Below, piece after piece: positions 1 to 11,526 of a stretch of DNA of 49,761 nt. The DNA comes from Thermovirgaceae bacterium (GTDB lineage Bacteria; Synergistota; Synergistia; Synergistales; Thermovirgaceae): contig JAUSOU010000009.1 in NCBI GenBank assembly GCA_030656095.1, positions 1 to 49,761 of the forward strand, given 5' to 3'. Under the pieces are notes generated by a model. That model did not search any database, had not been told where the DNA came from, and saw nothing but the letters and a program-made list of their open reading frames with translations. The translations under genes and the position numbers were made by a program. The first letter of the stretch is position 1; every line of letters begins with the position of its first letter.

Positions 1-49
1 GATTTTTTCATCTATTCAGTTACGCCAAGTGCGCTCAACCGCATTTATT

Positions 50-208
50 TCAGCCCTTGCCGCATTCAGGAACCTGCGCCCTCGACTCGACCCAGCCGGA
101 TTCAAAATCGTCCATAAGGTCGCGGAGGGGCTGTGCATCAAACTCGACCATCGTGCAGAGATCCGATGTACATGCAAGGTTGGTGATGATAACGTTGTCC
201 TTCTTCAT
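50..208 (-). CDS. Small hypothetical protein (52 aa)
   Basis: A 52-residue reading frame begins with ATG at 208, preceded by a good Shine-Dalgarno GGAGG about 8 bases upstream, and ends in TGA at 50-52. The protein starts MKKDNVIITN, is acidic (VEFDAQPLRDLMDDFESGW) and carries three cysteines (C13, C18, C49). It has no signal peptide or membrane segment. I do not recognise a family. It lies downstream of the etf/FAD-dehydrogenase genes on the same strand but is separated from them by about 117 bases, so co-transcription is possible but not shown. The call rests on the ribosome site, the ATG and the biased amino acid content. Confidence 0.5.
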   Translation of the reverse strand: MKKDNVIITNLACTSDLCTMVEFDAQPLRDLMDDFESGWVESRAQVPECGKG

Positions 209-325
209 GCGAAACTCCTCCAAACTGGAATAATTATATCTATTTGAATTTTACAGCAACATCATCATACCATCAACACCGATGCCCGGCAATGAGGCAG
301 GGTCTTTTGTGCAGAGTCTTTTTGC

Positions 326-1756
326 TCAATCGACGATCTTTCCCGGATTAAGAATACCCAGAGGATCAAATGCCTTTTTTATCCTCCTGATGAGGCCGAT
401 CTGAGCCTCATCAAGGAATATGGTCATGTATTTTTTCCGCTTGAGGCCGATGCCGTGCTCCCCTGAAAGGGTCCCGCCAAGCCGCGCCGTAACGCTGTAA
501 AGCTCCATCCGGGCGGATTCGATGACGCTTTTCCAATCGGGCCGGTCCTCCTCCATCAGCAGGTTCACATGTATGTTGCCGTCACCGACATGTCCGTAGT
601 TGACACCCTCGAGCCCGTAGTGTTCGCAGATGCGGTCGACCTCCCTCATAAGCTCCGGCACTTCGCTTGTCGGAACGACCACGTCCTCCTTGGCGTAGCG
701 GGTGTAGAAAGCCATCACCGCTTCGGCGACACTCTTGCGAGCCTTCCAGAGGCGATCCCTCGAATTGCGGTTGTCTGCGACGAAGACCTCCAGAGCTCCT
801 GAGGAGAGACAGGCCTGACCCAGGCGTTCGTAATCATCGGCAAGAGAATCAGGATCGTTCCCCTCCAACTGGATTATCAGATGTGCCCCCGCCTCCTCGA
901 ATGGAAGGGATGACCCAATATATCGCGACACTATCTTTAGCGAATTTTTGTTCATGCATTCGATGGAGGCAGGAACGATGCGGCTTTCCGTCAGTATCTT
1001 GGGGACAAAGGATATCGCCTCCTCCATCGTGGAGAAGGGAACCAGCAGGTCGACGATGCAGGAAGGAAGGGGAACGAGTTTTACGATCACCTTCGTAATA
1101 AGGCAGAGGATCCCCTCGGAACCGGCTACAAGATGCACCAGGTCAAGGCCCGTGACATCCTTGCGCCGCTTGCCCCCGAACCAGGTGACCTCTCCCGAGG
1201 GAAGTACCACCTCAAGCCCCAGAACATTGGCACCCGTGGCCCCGTACTTGATGACCTTGTTCCCGCCGGCGTTCTCTGCGACATTGCCCCCTATGAAAGA
1301 GGCGTCGCCGCTGCATGGATCGCCCGCGTACTGAAGGCCGTATGGCATCGCCGCTCTGCATATCTCTGCTGTGATAACTCCCGGTTCAACGGTCGCGGTG
1401 AGGTTAACCGGATCGCACTCGAGGATGCGGTTCATCTTCTCAAAAGAGACGACTATGCCGCCGAACGCCGGAACGGCACCCCCCGAAAGCCCCGTGCCGG
1501 CACCCCTGGGAGTGACGGCTATAACCTTCCGTGATGCCAAACGCATCAACGCAGAGACCTGCTCCGTGTTGCGGGGGAAGACGACAACTTCGGCAAGGTA
1601 GTCGCTCTCCCAGAACTGTCCGCCCACTTCGTCACGGGAATAGACCCTTATCTTGTCAGGGTCGAACGATACGTTTTCGGAACCCATGATCTCAGTCAGT
1701 TCCCCGATTACCCCTGAGTCAACCGGGGAATACTTCCCATCCTTTATCAAGCTCAC
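326..1756 (-). CDS. FAD-linked 2-hydroxyacid dehydrogenase (GlcD/D-lactate dehydrogenase family, EtfAB partner)
   Basis: A 476-aa protein of the glycolate oxidase subunit D / D-lactate dehydrogenase family. The N-terminal PCMH-type FAD domain shows PRGAGTGLSGG and NAGGNKVIKYGATG. The C-terminal FAD-oxidase domain shows VNYGHVGDGNIHVNLL and SGEHGIGLKRKKY. The start is a GTG at 1756 that overlaps the etfA stop in a GTGA four-base overlap, with GGGAG about 8 bases upstream, so it is translationally coupled to etfA. The order etfB-etfA-dehydrogenase matches lctBCD of Acetobacterium woodii, where lactate oxidation to NAD+ is driven by confurcation with reduced ferredoxin. By inference this enzyme oxidises lactate or a similar 2-hydroxyacid and passes electrons to the Etf. 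The exact substrate cannot be read from sequence. Confidence 0.88.
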   Translation of the reverse strand: MSLIKDGKYSPVDSGVIGELTEIMGSENVSFDPDKIRVYSRDEVGGQFWESDYLAEVVVFPRNTEQVSALMRLASRKVIAVTPRGAGTGLSGGAVPAFGGIVVSFEKMNRILECDPVNLTATVEPGVITAEICRAAMPYGLQYAGDPCSGDASFIGGNVAENAGGNKVIKYGATGANVLGLEVVLPSGEVTWFGGKRRKDVTGLDLVHLVAGSEGILCLITKVIVKLVPLPSCIVDLLVPFSTMEEAISFVPKILTESRIVPASIECMNKNSLKIVSRYIGSSLPFEEAGAHLIIQLEGNDPDSLADDYERLGQACLSSGALEVFVADNRNSRDRLWKARKSVAEAVMAFYTRYAKEDVVVPTSEVPELMREVDRICEHYGLEGVNYGHVGDGNIHVNLLMEEDRPDWKSVIESARMELYSVTARLGGTLSGEHGIGLKRKKYMTIFLDEAQIGLIRRIKKAFDPLGILNPGKIVD

Positions 1757-2751
1757 TTTTCTGTCTCCCTTTTTACAGCCTCGATCATCTTCGGGACGAT
1801 CTCGAAGAGGTCCCCGCAAAGTGCGAGATCCGCCACCCGGAATATGGAAGCGTCGGGATCTTTGTTGACGGCAACGATGTATCCAGCGGTCTGAATGCCC
1901 GCAAGGTGCTGGACCGAACCGGAGATTCCGGCCGCGATATAGACCTTCGGCGAGACCGCCTTGCCGGAGAGCCCGACCTGGTGAGGATATCCGATCCAGC
2001 GGTTGTCGACCGCCGCCCGGCTGGCTCCTATACCGCCACCCAGAAGAGAGGCCAGTTCATGGAGCATACCGAAGGATTCCGTGCGTGCCATCCCCTTGCC
2101 CCCGGAGACGACCACGTCCATGTCCTGTATGTTGGATCCTTCGCCCTCCTGGATCTCGATCCCCATCGGAAGGACCCGGCTCTGTAAAATTTCCGGAGGC
2201 ACATCCAGCCGCTCGGCCTTCCCTTTCCTCTTTTGATCAGGATCCGGGATCGGAAAGGTTCTCGGGCGAACCGTGGCCATCTGGGGACGGTGATCCGACG
2301 TCCGGATCGTTGCCATGACGTTGCCGCCTATGGCCGGACGAGTCTGGAGCAGGTCCCCGTTCTCAGGGTCTATTTCCAGTCCAGTGCAGTCGGCAGTAAG
2401 TCCCGTCCCGATCACGGCAGCCGCGGCGGGCATGATCGTCCTTCCGGCGGAGGTTGCAGAGGCCAACACTATCGCGGGCCTGATCTTTTCGATCAGGTGG
2501 ACCACCGTCCTGTATTGAATATCCTGGTTGAAGAGCCCAAAAGCCGGGGCGCAGGCGAAGACCACGGTATCGGCCCCGTATCCGATGCACTCTTTTGGGT
2601 CTGAGACGATATCGTCAAACATCAGCAGTGTCGTGACTTTGGATCCATCGGCATCGGCAAGCACTCTCGCCTTTGCTGTCAGCTCCATGGTCGCGGGCTG
2701 GATGGCACCAGACCTGACCTCTCCGATCACGAGGATCCCTCTCCAGGACAT
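1753..2751 (-). CDS. etfA: Electron transfer flavoprotein alpha subunit
   Basis: A 332-aa EtfA. The start chosen is the ATG at 2751, giving MSWRGILVIGEV, 6-7 bases after GGGAGGTGA, which also contains the etfB stop. An upstream in-frame start would overlap etfB and lacks support. The N-terminal Rossmann-like domain (residues 1-190) holds GYGADTVVFA and LASATSAGRTIMP. The C-terminal FAD-binding domain shows VVSGGKGMA, GASRAAVDNRWI, HQVGLSGKAVSPKVYIAAGISGS split over residues about 225-290, and the closing VNKDPDASIFRVADL region. With EtfB it forms the heterodimer that exchanges electrons with the FAD dehydrogenase encoded immediately downstream. There is no extra N-terminal ferredoxin domain. 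Confidence 0.95.
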   Translation of the reverse strand: MSWRGILVIGEVRSGAIQPATMELTAKARVLADADGSKVTTLLMFDDIVSDPKECIGYGADTVVFACAPAFGLFNQDIQYRTVVHLIEKIRPAIVLASATSAGRTIMPAAAAVIGTGLTADCTGLEIDPENGDLLQTRPAIGGNVMATIRTSDHRPQMATVRPRTFPIPDPDQKRKGKAERLDVPPEILQSRVLPMGIEIQEGEGSNIQDMDVVVSGGKGMARTESFGMLHELASLLGGGIGASRAAVDNRWIGYPHQVGLSGKAVSPKVYIAAGISGSVQHLAGIQTAGYIVAVNKDPDASIFRVADLALCGDLFEIVPKMIEAVKRETEK

Positions 2752-2755
2752 GACC

Positions 2756-3547
2756 TCACCTCCCAATAAGAGAGCGCTCCCTGAGCGCCTCAACAAAACG
2801 GCCGACCCCGGAATCGATCTCCTTGCCGGAAAATAATTCCGTCTTCCTCGTCACCTTCGGATAGAAGATCCGCACGACCCTTGTCGGCGATCCGGAAAGC
2901 CCCACCGTGGAAGGGTCGAGGCCGAGAGAACCAGCGTCCATCTCCCGGATATGCGCACGGCGGGCGCGCATCTTTCCCGAAAGCGCAGGCATGGACGGCT
3001 CGTTGATATCCCGCAGAACCGTAAGAAGACACGGAAGTGGAAGTTGCTGGGTCTCGATGCCGTCCTCGACCGTTCGCCGGACGGTGACCGAATCATCTGA
3101 TACGCTGAAAAAACTCACGTATGTGCTAAAAGGCAATTTGCACATCACTGCTGTCTCCGGACCTACCTGCCCGGTCTCACCGTCGGTGGCCTTTTCACCG
3201 GCAAGAATGAGATCGTACGGACCGGAAGCGGAGAGCGCAGTCGAGAGGGCCCTTGCCGTGGCCCAGGTGTCGGACCCCGCAAAGGACGGATCACAAAGAA
3301 GGATGGCGTCATCGGCTCCAAGTGCAAGGGCCTCTCTGAGCGCCACGTCGGCCTGGGAAGGTCCCATGGTGAGAGCAGTGACGGAAACACCTCGCGAGCG
3401 TTTGAGGAGCAGGGCCGCTTCAAGGGCATGAAGATCGAGCGGGTTGATGATCGTCCCCAATCCCTCCCGGACAAGCACACCCTTTGTCTCATCGATCCTG
3501 ACCTCGTCGGTATCAGGGACCTGCTTGAGAAGAACCGCTATCCTCAT
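2756..3547 (-). CDS. etfB: Electron transfer flavoprotein beta subunit
   Basis: A 263-aa EtfB starting MRIAVLLKQVPDTDEVRID, with the family signatures NPLDLHALEAALLLK, ALALGADDAILLCD and ATDGETGQVGPETA. The ATG at 3547 follows GGAGG by 7 bases. It is the first gene of a tight three-gene operon, with 4 bases to etfA and a 4-base overlap to the dehydrogenase. In confurcating complexes EtfB binds a second FAD and NAD(H). The TDGETGQVGP segment fits a nucleotide-binding role, but assignment to the confurcating class is inferred from the operon rather than proved here. The divergent 91-base gap to the PAS-HD-GYP gene must hold both promoters; it is AT-rich, but I see no clean -35/-10 pair. Confidence 0.95.
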   Translation of the reverse strand: MRIAVLLKQVPDTDEVRIDETKGVLVREGLGTIINPLDLHALEAALLLKRSRGVSVTALTMGPSQADVALREALALGADDAILLCDPSFAGSDTWATARALSTALSASGPYDLILAGEKATDGETGQVGPETAVMCKLPFSTYVSFFSVSDDSVTVRRTVEDGIETQQLPLPCLLTVLRDINEPSMPALSGKMRARRAHIREMDAGSLGLDPSTVGLSGSPTRVVRIFYPKVTRKTELFSGKEIDSGVGRFVEALRERSLIGR

Positions 3548-3638
3548 CGGGCACCTCCAGAAATTAAGCGTGTTTATTAAAAAGCATGATAAAATAAGAA
3601 ATCATTCCAGTTGCAACCATTGGCAGGAGGACCTTTAC

Positions 3639-5009
3639 ATGATACCCGGAGTCAACCACGAGTACGCCGTTTTTTTTGAAAAACTCTTCGATAACTCTCC
3701 TGAAGGGGTCGTGATCCAAGAGATTGATGGTACTGTCAAAAAGGCAAACGCGGCATTCTGCGAGATGTTTGGCTACTCTCATGATGAGATCATCGGCCGC
3801 GACCTTGACACACTTGTGGGCAAGGACCCGGAGGTGCATGATGAGGCTTCCTCCTACACCGGCAAGTGCGTTATGGGGGAAGAGTTTTCCTTCGAATCTG
3901 TCCGGCAGAGAAAGGACGGATCAAGGTTCCACGTGACCGCTTTCGGGATCCCCATCTCCAAAGAGGGGAAAGTCGTGGCTATCTACGGAATGTACCGTGA
4001 TATCACCGACCGCAAGGATGCTGAGGAGGCGATCCGGCAGAGCGAGGAACGCTACCGGGCTATCGTCAATCAGCAACAGGATCTGATCGTCAGGTTCTCC
4101 CCCGATTGGCGTGTGTCTTTCGCAAATCAGGCTTACTGCAGTTATTACGAAAAGAGCCCCGAAAGAGTCATCGGTATATCCATTCTTGATCACGTCCCCG
4201 ACGACAAGAGAGAGATTACCATAAATCACCTGAAAAACATCACCAGGGAGGACCCGACAAGGACATCCGAGGAGGAGACGGTGCTTCCCTCGGGAGAGGT
4301 CCGATGGCTGCAGTGGGTCGACACAGCGCTTCTCGACAAGAATGGGAACATCCTCGAGTACCAGTCAGCGGGGCGCGACATTACCGACCGCAAGGTTATG
4401 GAAGAGACCCTCAGGCTGAGCGGAGAAAAACTGGAGAGAGTCCTGGACGATACCGTAAAACTCCTGGCCGGGACAATGCGGATACGCGACGTTTACACCG
4501 CGGACCACCAGGAGAATGTTGCCAGGCTGGCAAAGGCTATCGCCGAAGACATGGGCCTTTCCGTGGACAGATGCAAAGGGTTATGGGTAACAGGGATGAT
4601 ACACGACATCGGGAAACTTCACATCCCCGGCGAGATCCTCAACAAACCCACATCCCTCTCGGCGCTCGAGTACGAGATAGTCAAACGCCACGCAGAGGTT
4701 GGCGCGGAGACCCTGAGGGGAGTCTCCTTCCCATGGCCTATTGCAAATATCATCGCCCAGCATCATGAGCGCCTCGACGGCTCGGGATACCCCAGGGGTT
4801 TGAAGGGCGTACAGATCATTGAGGATGCGCGGATCCTTTCGGTGGCCGACGTCATAGAGGCGATGTGTTCACACAGACCGTTTCGTGCCGCACACGGCCT
4901 TGAAGCGGCTCTTGAGACAGTGCGAAGCGGCACCGGAACCCTTTTCGACGAGAAGGTCGTTCAGTCTTGCTTCAGGGTATTTGAAAAAGGGTTCGGGTTT
5001 GTGAAGTAA
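3639..5009 (+). CDS. PAS-PAS-HD-GYP cyclic-di-GMP phosphodiesterase
   Basis: A 456-aa cytosolic signalling protein. Residues about 7-125 form a PAS domain (NSPEGVVIQEIDGTVKKANA, then YRDITDRKDAEEA). Residues about 135-265 form a second PAS (FSPDWRVSFANQAY, AGRDITDRKVMEE). Residues about 285-456 form an HD-GYP phosphohydrolase, with the HD pair in MIHDIGKLHIP near 321 and HHERLDGSGYPRGL near 380. Both catalytic signatures are intact, so it should hydrolyse c-di-GMP under PAS control. The start is the ATG at 3639, 8 bases after AGGAGG; in-frame sequence upstream belongs to the divergent etfB promoter. It may oppose the diguanylate cyclase at 43.5-45.2 kb. A perfect hairpin lies directly after the stop. 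Confidence 0.93.
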   Translation: MIPGVNHEYAVFFEKLFDNSPEGVVIQEIDGTVKKANAAFCEMFGYSHDEIIGRDLDTLVGKDPEVHDEASSYTGKCVMGEEFSFESVRQRKDGSRFHVTAFGIPISKEGKVVAIYGMYRDITDRKDAEEAIRQSEERYRAIVNQQQDLIVRFSPDWRVSFANQAYCSYYEKSPERVIGISILDHVPDDKREITINHLKNITREDPTRTSEEETVLPSGEVRWLQWVDTALLDKNGNILEYQSAGRDITDRKVMEETLRLSGEKLERVLDDTVKLLAGTMRIRDVYTADHQENVARLAKAIAEDMGLSVDRCKGLWVTGMIHDIGKLHIPGEILNKPTSLSALEYEIVKRHAEVGAETLRGVSFPWPIANIIAQHHERLDGSGYPRGLKGVQIIEDARILSVADVIEAMCSHRPFRAAHGLEAALETVRSGTGTLFDEKVVQSCFRVFEKGFGFVK

Positions 5010-5010
5010 A

Positions 5011-5050
5011 AATGCGTGACGATTGACGCGTCACGCATTACGAGTTACGG
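5011..5050. repeat. Perfect 11-bp stem-loop joined to an ACGAGTTACGG repeat unit
   Basis: AATGCGTGACG at 5011-5021 and its exact complement CGTCACGCATT at 5029-5039 flank a 7-base loop, immediately downstream of the HD-GYP stop. The right arm runs straight into ACGAGTTACGG (5040-5050), a unit found repeatedly between genes in this window. It can act as a 3' hairpin for the upstream gene but has no T-run. It lies just before the next gene and leaves that gene without a visible ribosome site. Confidence 0.7.
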
Positions 5051-5058
5051 CCTTTCCT

Positions 5059-5400
5059 ATGCAGATGGTTATGGTCGCGGCGGGGAACATGTGGCTGGGA
5101 ACATGGTTCGTCTACCGGTTCCTCGCCTGGCCAACGAGGCTATGGCAGCGGAAACTGCACGCAAAGACACCTGCAAGGACACTTTCGGCCGGGGCGGGCT
5201 CGCCGGGTCTTAAGGTATATCTCGGCCTTCTTTCAAGCATTCTTCTTGTAGTTTACGCCTCCGCTGTCTTCAAGGGAGCAGCGATAATGCTGGCCGGGGC
5301 GGTCGACGCGAGCATCCCCTTCTCACTTCTTATAATGGCGGTGATGACCGCCCCGGTGTGGGTGGGAGCAAAAACGTTGATCGTTGAGCGTGAATCGTGA
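5059..5400 (+). CDS. Small integral membrane protein, function unknown
   Basis: A 113-aa hydrophobic protein with three likely membrane segments: residues about 3-22 (MVMVAAGNMWLGTWFVYRFL), 54-74 (VYLGLLSSILLVVYASAVF) and 84-105. A basic stretch, TRLWQRKLHAKTP, lies after the first. The start at 5059 is tentative: no Shine-Dalgarno is visible because the upstream bases are repeat sequence, and an upstream start inside the repeat would add 12 residues. The last codons CGT GAA TCG TGA (5389-5400) closely resemble the CGTAACTCGTGA repeat that ends four other genes here, so the C-terminus (..VERES) may be repeat-derived. No family recognised. Confidence 0.5.
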   Translation: MQMVMVAAGNMWLGTWFVYRFLAWPTRLWQRKLHAKTPARTLSAGAGSPGLKVYLGLLSSILLVVYASAVFKGAAIMLAGAVDASIPFSLLIMAVMTAPVWVGAKTLIVERES

Positions 5401-5433
5401 ATAGCAAGTCGTAAGTCAAAATCTAAATCTTTG

Positions 5434-5493
5434 CACCGCAGACGAAGTGCCCGTTTTTGTCTGTCGCCAAAAACGGGCACTTCGTCTGTGGTG
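5434..5493. terminator. Long hairpin between converging genes (26-bp arms)
   Basis: The arm 5434-5459 (CACCGCAGACGAAGTGCCCG plus TTTTTG) is complementary to 5468-5493, with a single G-U position and an 8-base loop. It sits between the converging membrane gene (ends 5400) and clpB (ends 5500). No long T-run follows on either strand, so it is better described as a very stable bidirectional 3' structure or a palindromic repeat than a canonical intrinsic terminator. The core GTTTTTG...CAAAAACGG..CACTTCGTCT recurs at about 21417-21452. Confidence 0.65.
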
Positions 5494-5499
5494 ATGCTT

Positions 5500-8121
<2,622 letters not shown>

Positions 8122-8176
8122 GTGTTTACCTCCTGAATGCGTAAGAAGTAAGACAAAAAAGCAGAACCTGAAGCAT

Positions 8177-8347
8177 CACCACAGTGGACGCAGAGGACAC
8201 GGACAAAGTGCCCGAGCACAGCGAAGGGTAGAAAATCTTTTGTTTGTTAGAACCAAAAAAATCAAATGAAGTAGTTTTGGTTTTAAACACAGCATATTGA
8301 TTTTTCTCTTTTGACCTTCTCCGTGGTTCTCTGTGTTCTCTGTGGTG
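8177..8347. repeat. Inverted-repeat element in the cbpA-clpB gap
   Basis: The left end CACCACAGTGGACGCAGAGG (from 8177) and the right end ending CTCTGTGTTCTCTGTGGTG (to 8347) are imperfect inverted copies of about 26 bases, roughly 80 percent identical. They bound about 170 noncoding bases. Inside are GTGCCCGAGCACAGCGAAGG, echoed at about 21647-21668 as GTGCCCCGAGCGCAGCGACA, and an AT-rich stretch. The CTCTGTGTTCTCTGTGGTG motif is a type of dispersed intergenic repeat seen in many environmental bacteria. No ORF or promoter is evident. Confidence 0.6.
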
Positions 8348-8370
8348 CAATATTCAGGTTTTGGTTTTCC

Positions 8371-8400
8371 GAGTCACGCGTTACGCGTCACGAGTTACGA
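8371..8400. repeat. TCACGAGTTACG-type repeat forming the cbpA stop codon
   Basis: GAGTCACGCG, TTACGCGTCA and CGAGTTACGA in tandem form alternating GTCACG/GTTACG units. Bases 8388-8399, read on the minus strand, are CGTAACTCGTGA. They encode the last residues Arg-Asn-Ser and the TGA stop of the J-domain protein. Exact copies of this 12-mer end three other genes in the window. Confidence 0.75.
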
Positions 8401-9338
8401 TTTTCCGGTTTAAACTCCGACTCTTTCGCCAGGGCCTCGAAAAGCTCCCGCTCGCGCGGGGAGAGTTTTTTCGGGACGACCATTCTTACGGTCACCAGTA
8501 TGTTCCCCGCGCAATCTCCCCTCCCGGGGAGTCCTTTGCCCTTAAGACGGAGAACCTGCCCGCTCTGAGTGCCGGGCGGTATCTTCATGGTCACGGAGCC
8601 GCCGAGTACGGGAACCTGCACGCTGGCCCCGAGAGCGGCTTCCCAGGGGGTGATGTCCACAGTCGTCCGCAGATCCTGCCCTTCCACTCCAAAACAGGGA
8701 TCCTTCTTTATGTGAACCTCAAGCAGAAGGTCTCCATCCGGCGCGCCGCCGGAGCCTTTCTCCCCCTGCCCCGCCAGACGGATCCTGGAACCATCGCTGA
8801 CTCCGCGCGGGATCGTGACGTCAAGTGATTTTCTACTCCTGTGAGATCTTCCGTCGGCGCCTCTTTCAAGAACATCGAACGCGACCTGTTTCCTGCCCCC
8901 CGCGGCGATCTCCTGAAGCGACAGCTCTATCCTGGACTCCAGGTCCTTGCCCCTGCGGCGCATTGAGCGTCCATGGAAAGACTGCCCGCCCATCGAGCCG
9001 AAGCCTCCCGCCTGGCCGAAGATCGCCTCAAAAAAATCACTGAAGGACCCGGCTCCATCCTGCCCCCCGAAATGGAATGATCCACCCCCACCCGGAGGGG
9101 GGGAGAAGTCCTGACCGTTCTTCCAGTTGGCGCCAAGGGCATCGTATTTCTTCCGTTTCTCCGGATCGCGGAGGACCTCGTAGGCCTCGTTTATCTCCTT
9201 GAACTTCTTTTCGGCGTCGGATGCCTTGTTGACGTCGGGGTGGTACTTCCTTGCGAGTTTCCTGTATGTCTTCTGTATCTCTTCCTGGGACGCGTCCCTG
9301 GAAACACCGATTGTCTCGTAGTAGTCATGAAATTTCAT
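8388..9338 (-). CDS. cbpA: DnaJ-family co-chaperone, CbpA type
   Basis: A 316-aa class B J-protein. Residues 4-70 form the J domain ([19 protein letters not shown], with HPD in RKYHPDVNK). A Gly/Phe-rich linker follows at about 75-125 ([15 protein letters not shown]). There is no CxxCxGxG zinc-finger region. The two C-terminal beta-sandwich substrate domains (about 135-300) include [17 protein letters not shown] and [20 protein letters not shown]. It stimulates the ATPase of DnaK, encoded 75 bases upstream. The ATG at 9338 follows GGAGGGG by 6-8 bases. The last three residues (..ENRNS) and the stop come from the intergenic repeat at 8371-8400, so the native C-terminus has probably been replaced. 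Confidence 0.93.
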   Translation of the reverse strand: MKFHDYYETIGVSRDASQEEIQKTYRKLARKYHPDVNKASDAEKKFKEINEAYEVLRDPEKRKKYDALGANWKNGQDFSPPPGGGGSFHFGGQDGAGSFSDFFEAIFGQAGGFGSMGGQSFHGRSMRRRGKDLESRIELSLQEIAAGGRKQVAFDVLERGADGRSHRSRKSLDVTIPRGVSDGSRIRLAGQGEKGSGGAPDGDLLLEVHIKKDPCFGVEGQDLRTTVDITPWEAALGASVQVPVLGGSVTMKIPPGTQSGQVLRLKGKGLPGRGDCAGNILVTVRMVVPKKLSPRERELFEALAKESEFKPENRNS

Positions 9339-9413
9339 TCATACCCCTCCACCCCGACGCAGTTACTTCCTGTCTTTTCTGCACTGCCTACGGCATGCTC
9401 TATTTTAGCCGCA

Positions 9414-11300
9414 TCAGCCCTCGTTGAATTCAGCGTCTATTACATCCTCACCATCTTTTTTCTCCGGCTCATCGTCAAGGCTCTCCCCCGGATCGTCAGA
9501 TCCCGAAGGAGCGTGCTGCGATAAGGCGGCCGCGGCCGGTTTCAGATCCTGGGTCATGGACTGGAGGCGGGAAATATCGGCTCCTCCCGATACGGCTTCC
9601 CTGGCCTCACGGATCAACTCCTCGCTCCTGGCCTTTTCGTGCGCGGGAGCCTTGTCTCCCAGCTCCGCAAGCACGCGTTCGACCTGATAGGCCGCAGCCT
9701 CGAGCTCGTTCTTGGCGTCGGCCAATGCGCGCTGCTTTTTATCCTCCTCGGCGTGGATCCGGGCATCTTCCACCATGCGGCTGATCTCACTCTCTTCGAG
9801 ATTGGTCGAGTTGCTTATGGTTATCTTCTGCTCCTTGCCTGTCTCCTTGTCCCTGGCCGATACGTTCAGGATGCCGTTGGCGTCAATATCGAAAGTCACC
9901 TCGATCTGGGGGAGCCCCCTTGGCGCGGGGCGGATGCCCTCCAGTTTGAAGTTGCCGAGCTTGCGGTTGTCCTTTGCCATCTCCCGCTCGCCCTGAAGCA
10001 CCACAACATCGACAGCCGGCTGGTTGTCATCCGCCGTTGAGAAGACCTCCGACCTCCGGCAGGGGATGGTCGTGTTGCGTTCTATGATCTTTGTCATTAC
10101 TCCGCCCAGGGTTTCTATGCCGAGCGAGAGCGGGGTCACGTCGAGGAGAAGAACATCCTTGATCTCTCCCTTTATTATCCCCGCCTGAACCGCCGCACCC
10201 ATGGCGACGACCTCGTCGGGGTTGACGGTCATGTTCAGCGCCTTGCCGCCGGTGAAGCGCTTGACCAGCTCCTGGACTGCCGGGACACGGGTCGAACCGC
10301 CTACCATGATTATTTCGTCTATGTCTTTTACTTCAAGCTTCGCGTCTTTCAGAGCCTGTTCCATGGGCGGCAGGCACCGTTCGACGAGGTGCCGCGTCAG
10401 TTCGTCGAACTTGGCGCGGGTGAGGTTGAACGCAAGGTGCTTTGGCCCGTTCGCGTCTGCGGTGATGAACGGGAGACTGATCTCCGTGGTCGTGCGGCTT
10501 GAAAGCTCGCACTTGGCCTTCTCCGACGCCTCGTAAAGACGCTGGAGAGCCTGTCGGTCCTTTCTGAGATCTATCCCTTCCTGCTTTTTAAACTCTTCAG
10601 CGAGCCAGTCCACGACGCATTTGTCGAAATCGTCCCCCCCGAGGTGAGTGTCCCCGGCCGTTGATCGGACCTCGCAGAGGCCTTCGCCGACGTCGAGGAT
10701 CGAGACATCGAATGTCCCCCCTCCGAGGTCGAAGACCATCACCGTCTCGTTCTTCTTCTTGTCCATTCCGTAAGCAAGCGCTGCGGCGGTGGGCTCGTTG
10801 ATCACACGCAGGACATTCAGACCGGCTATTTTCCCGGCGTTCTTTGTCGCCTGGCGCTGGGAATCGTTGAAGTAGGCCGGGACAGTGATAACCGCCTCTG
10901 TGACCTTTTCTCCCAGCCAGGATGAGGCATCCTGCACCAGTTTGCGGAGCACCTGCGCGCTTATCTCCTCCGGGGCGTATTCCTTACCCTCCACCTGCAC
11001 CTTTACGGAGTTGTTGCTGCCCTGCAGAACGGTGTAAGGAACTATCTTCATCTCTTCTCCGACTTCGTTGTAGTTCCTTCCCATGAAACGCTTGATCGAC
11101 GATACGGTTCCATTGGGGTTCAGTGCTGCCTGGCGCCTTGCAAGTATCCCCACCAGCCGTTCTCCGTCTCTGGTGAACGCCACCACGGACGGCGTCGTGC
11201 GGCTGCCTTCCGCATTGGGTATAACGGTGGGCTGACCGCCCTCAAGAATGGCAACTACCGAGTTGGTTGTTCCGAGGTCTATTCCTACAGTTCGAGACAT
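9414..11300 (-). CDS. dnaK: Molecular chaperone DnaK (Hsp70)
   Basis: A 628-aa Hsp70. The N-terminal ATPase domain begins [18 protein letters not shown] and contains [14 protein letters not shown] and [16 protein letters not shown]. The linker [13 protein letters not shown] leads to the substrate-binding domain (about 390-505) and a helical lid ending [11 protein letters not shown], typical of bacterial DnaK. It refolds and protects proteins with CbpA and ClpB, which follow on the same strand. No grpE is present in this window. The ATG at 11300 follows GGAGGGG by about 6-8 bases. A sigma70-like promoter is visible 80-110 bases upstream, and I found no CIRCE-type repeat (TTAGCACTC-N9-GAGTGCTAA). 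Confidence 0.98.
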   Translation of the reverse strand: MSRTVGIDLGTTNSVVAILEGGQPTVIPNAEGSRTTPSVVAFTRDGERLVGILARRQAALNPNGTVSSIKRFMGRNYNEVGEEMKIVPYTVLQGSNNSVKVQVEGKEYAPEEISAQVLRKLVQDASSWLGEKVTEAVITVPAYFNDSQRQATKNAGKIAGLNVLRVINEPTAAALAYGMDKKKNETVMVFDLGGGTFDVSILDVGEGLCEVRSTAGDTHLGGDDFDKCVVDWLAEEFKKQEGIDLRKDRQALQRLYEASEKAKCELSSRTTTEISLPFITADANGPKHLAFNLTRAKFDELTRHLVERCLPPMEQALKDAKLEVKDIDEIIMVGGSTRVPAVQELVKRFTGGKALNMTVNPDEVVAMGAAVQAGIIKGEIKDVLLLDVTPLSLGIETLGGVMTKIIERNTTIPCRRSEVFSTADDNQPAVDVVVLQGEREMAKDNRKLGNFKLEGIRPAPRGLPQIEVTFDIDANGILNVSARDKETGKEQKITISNSTNLEESEISRMVEDARIHAEEDKKQRALADAKNELEAAAYQVERVLAELGDKAPAHEKARSEELIREAREAVSGGADISRLQSMTQDLKPAAAALSQHAPSGSDDPGESLDDEPEKKDGEDVIDAEFNEG

Positions 11301-11380
11301 TGAGTACCCCTCCTGGATCAGACGGATCCCCGGATAATGTTCCGGGAAAGGCCTGACTAATATTGACCATGAACAAGATG

Positions 11381-11408
11381 ATTATATAGGTCAGCATTCA
11401 TCAGGCAA
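11381..11408 (-). promoter_or_regulatory. Candidate dnaK promoter (TTGCCT-16-TATAAT)
   Basis: On the minus strand, TTGCCT (11403-11408) and a perfect TATAAT (11381-11386) are separated by 16 bases. This would give a 5' untranslated leader of about 70 bases before dnaK at 11300. The spacing and -10 are good and the -35 matches 4 of 6. The rest of the 11301-11526 gap is AT-rich with no other gene. Confidence 0.5.
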
Positions 11409-11526
11409 TTCCGTGAGTTGCCATTGTTGGCGTTTACTAATGAATATTTCCAATTTTATGGTATTTTTATGTTATTTTTATCGTATATTGAGTATTTGCG
11501 TCGTTTTTGAGGAATTCTAATGGGCA

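Noticed and set aside
11301-11470. CIRCE (HrcA) operator upstream of dnaK
   Set aside because: I looked for TTAGCACTC-N9-GAGTGCTAA or close variants in the dnaK upstream region and saw none; only a sigma70-like promoter is supported.
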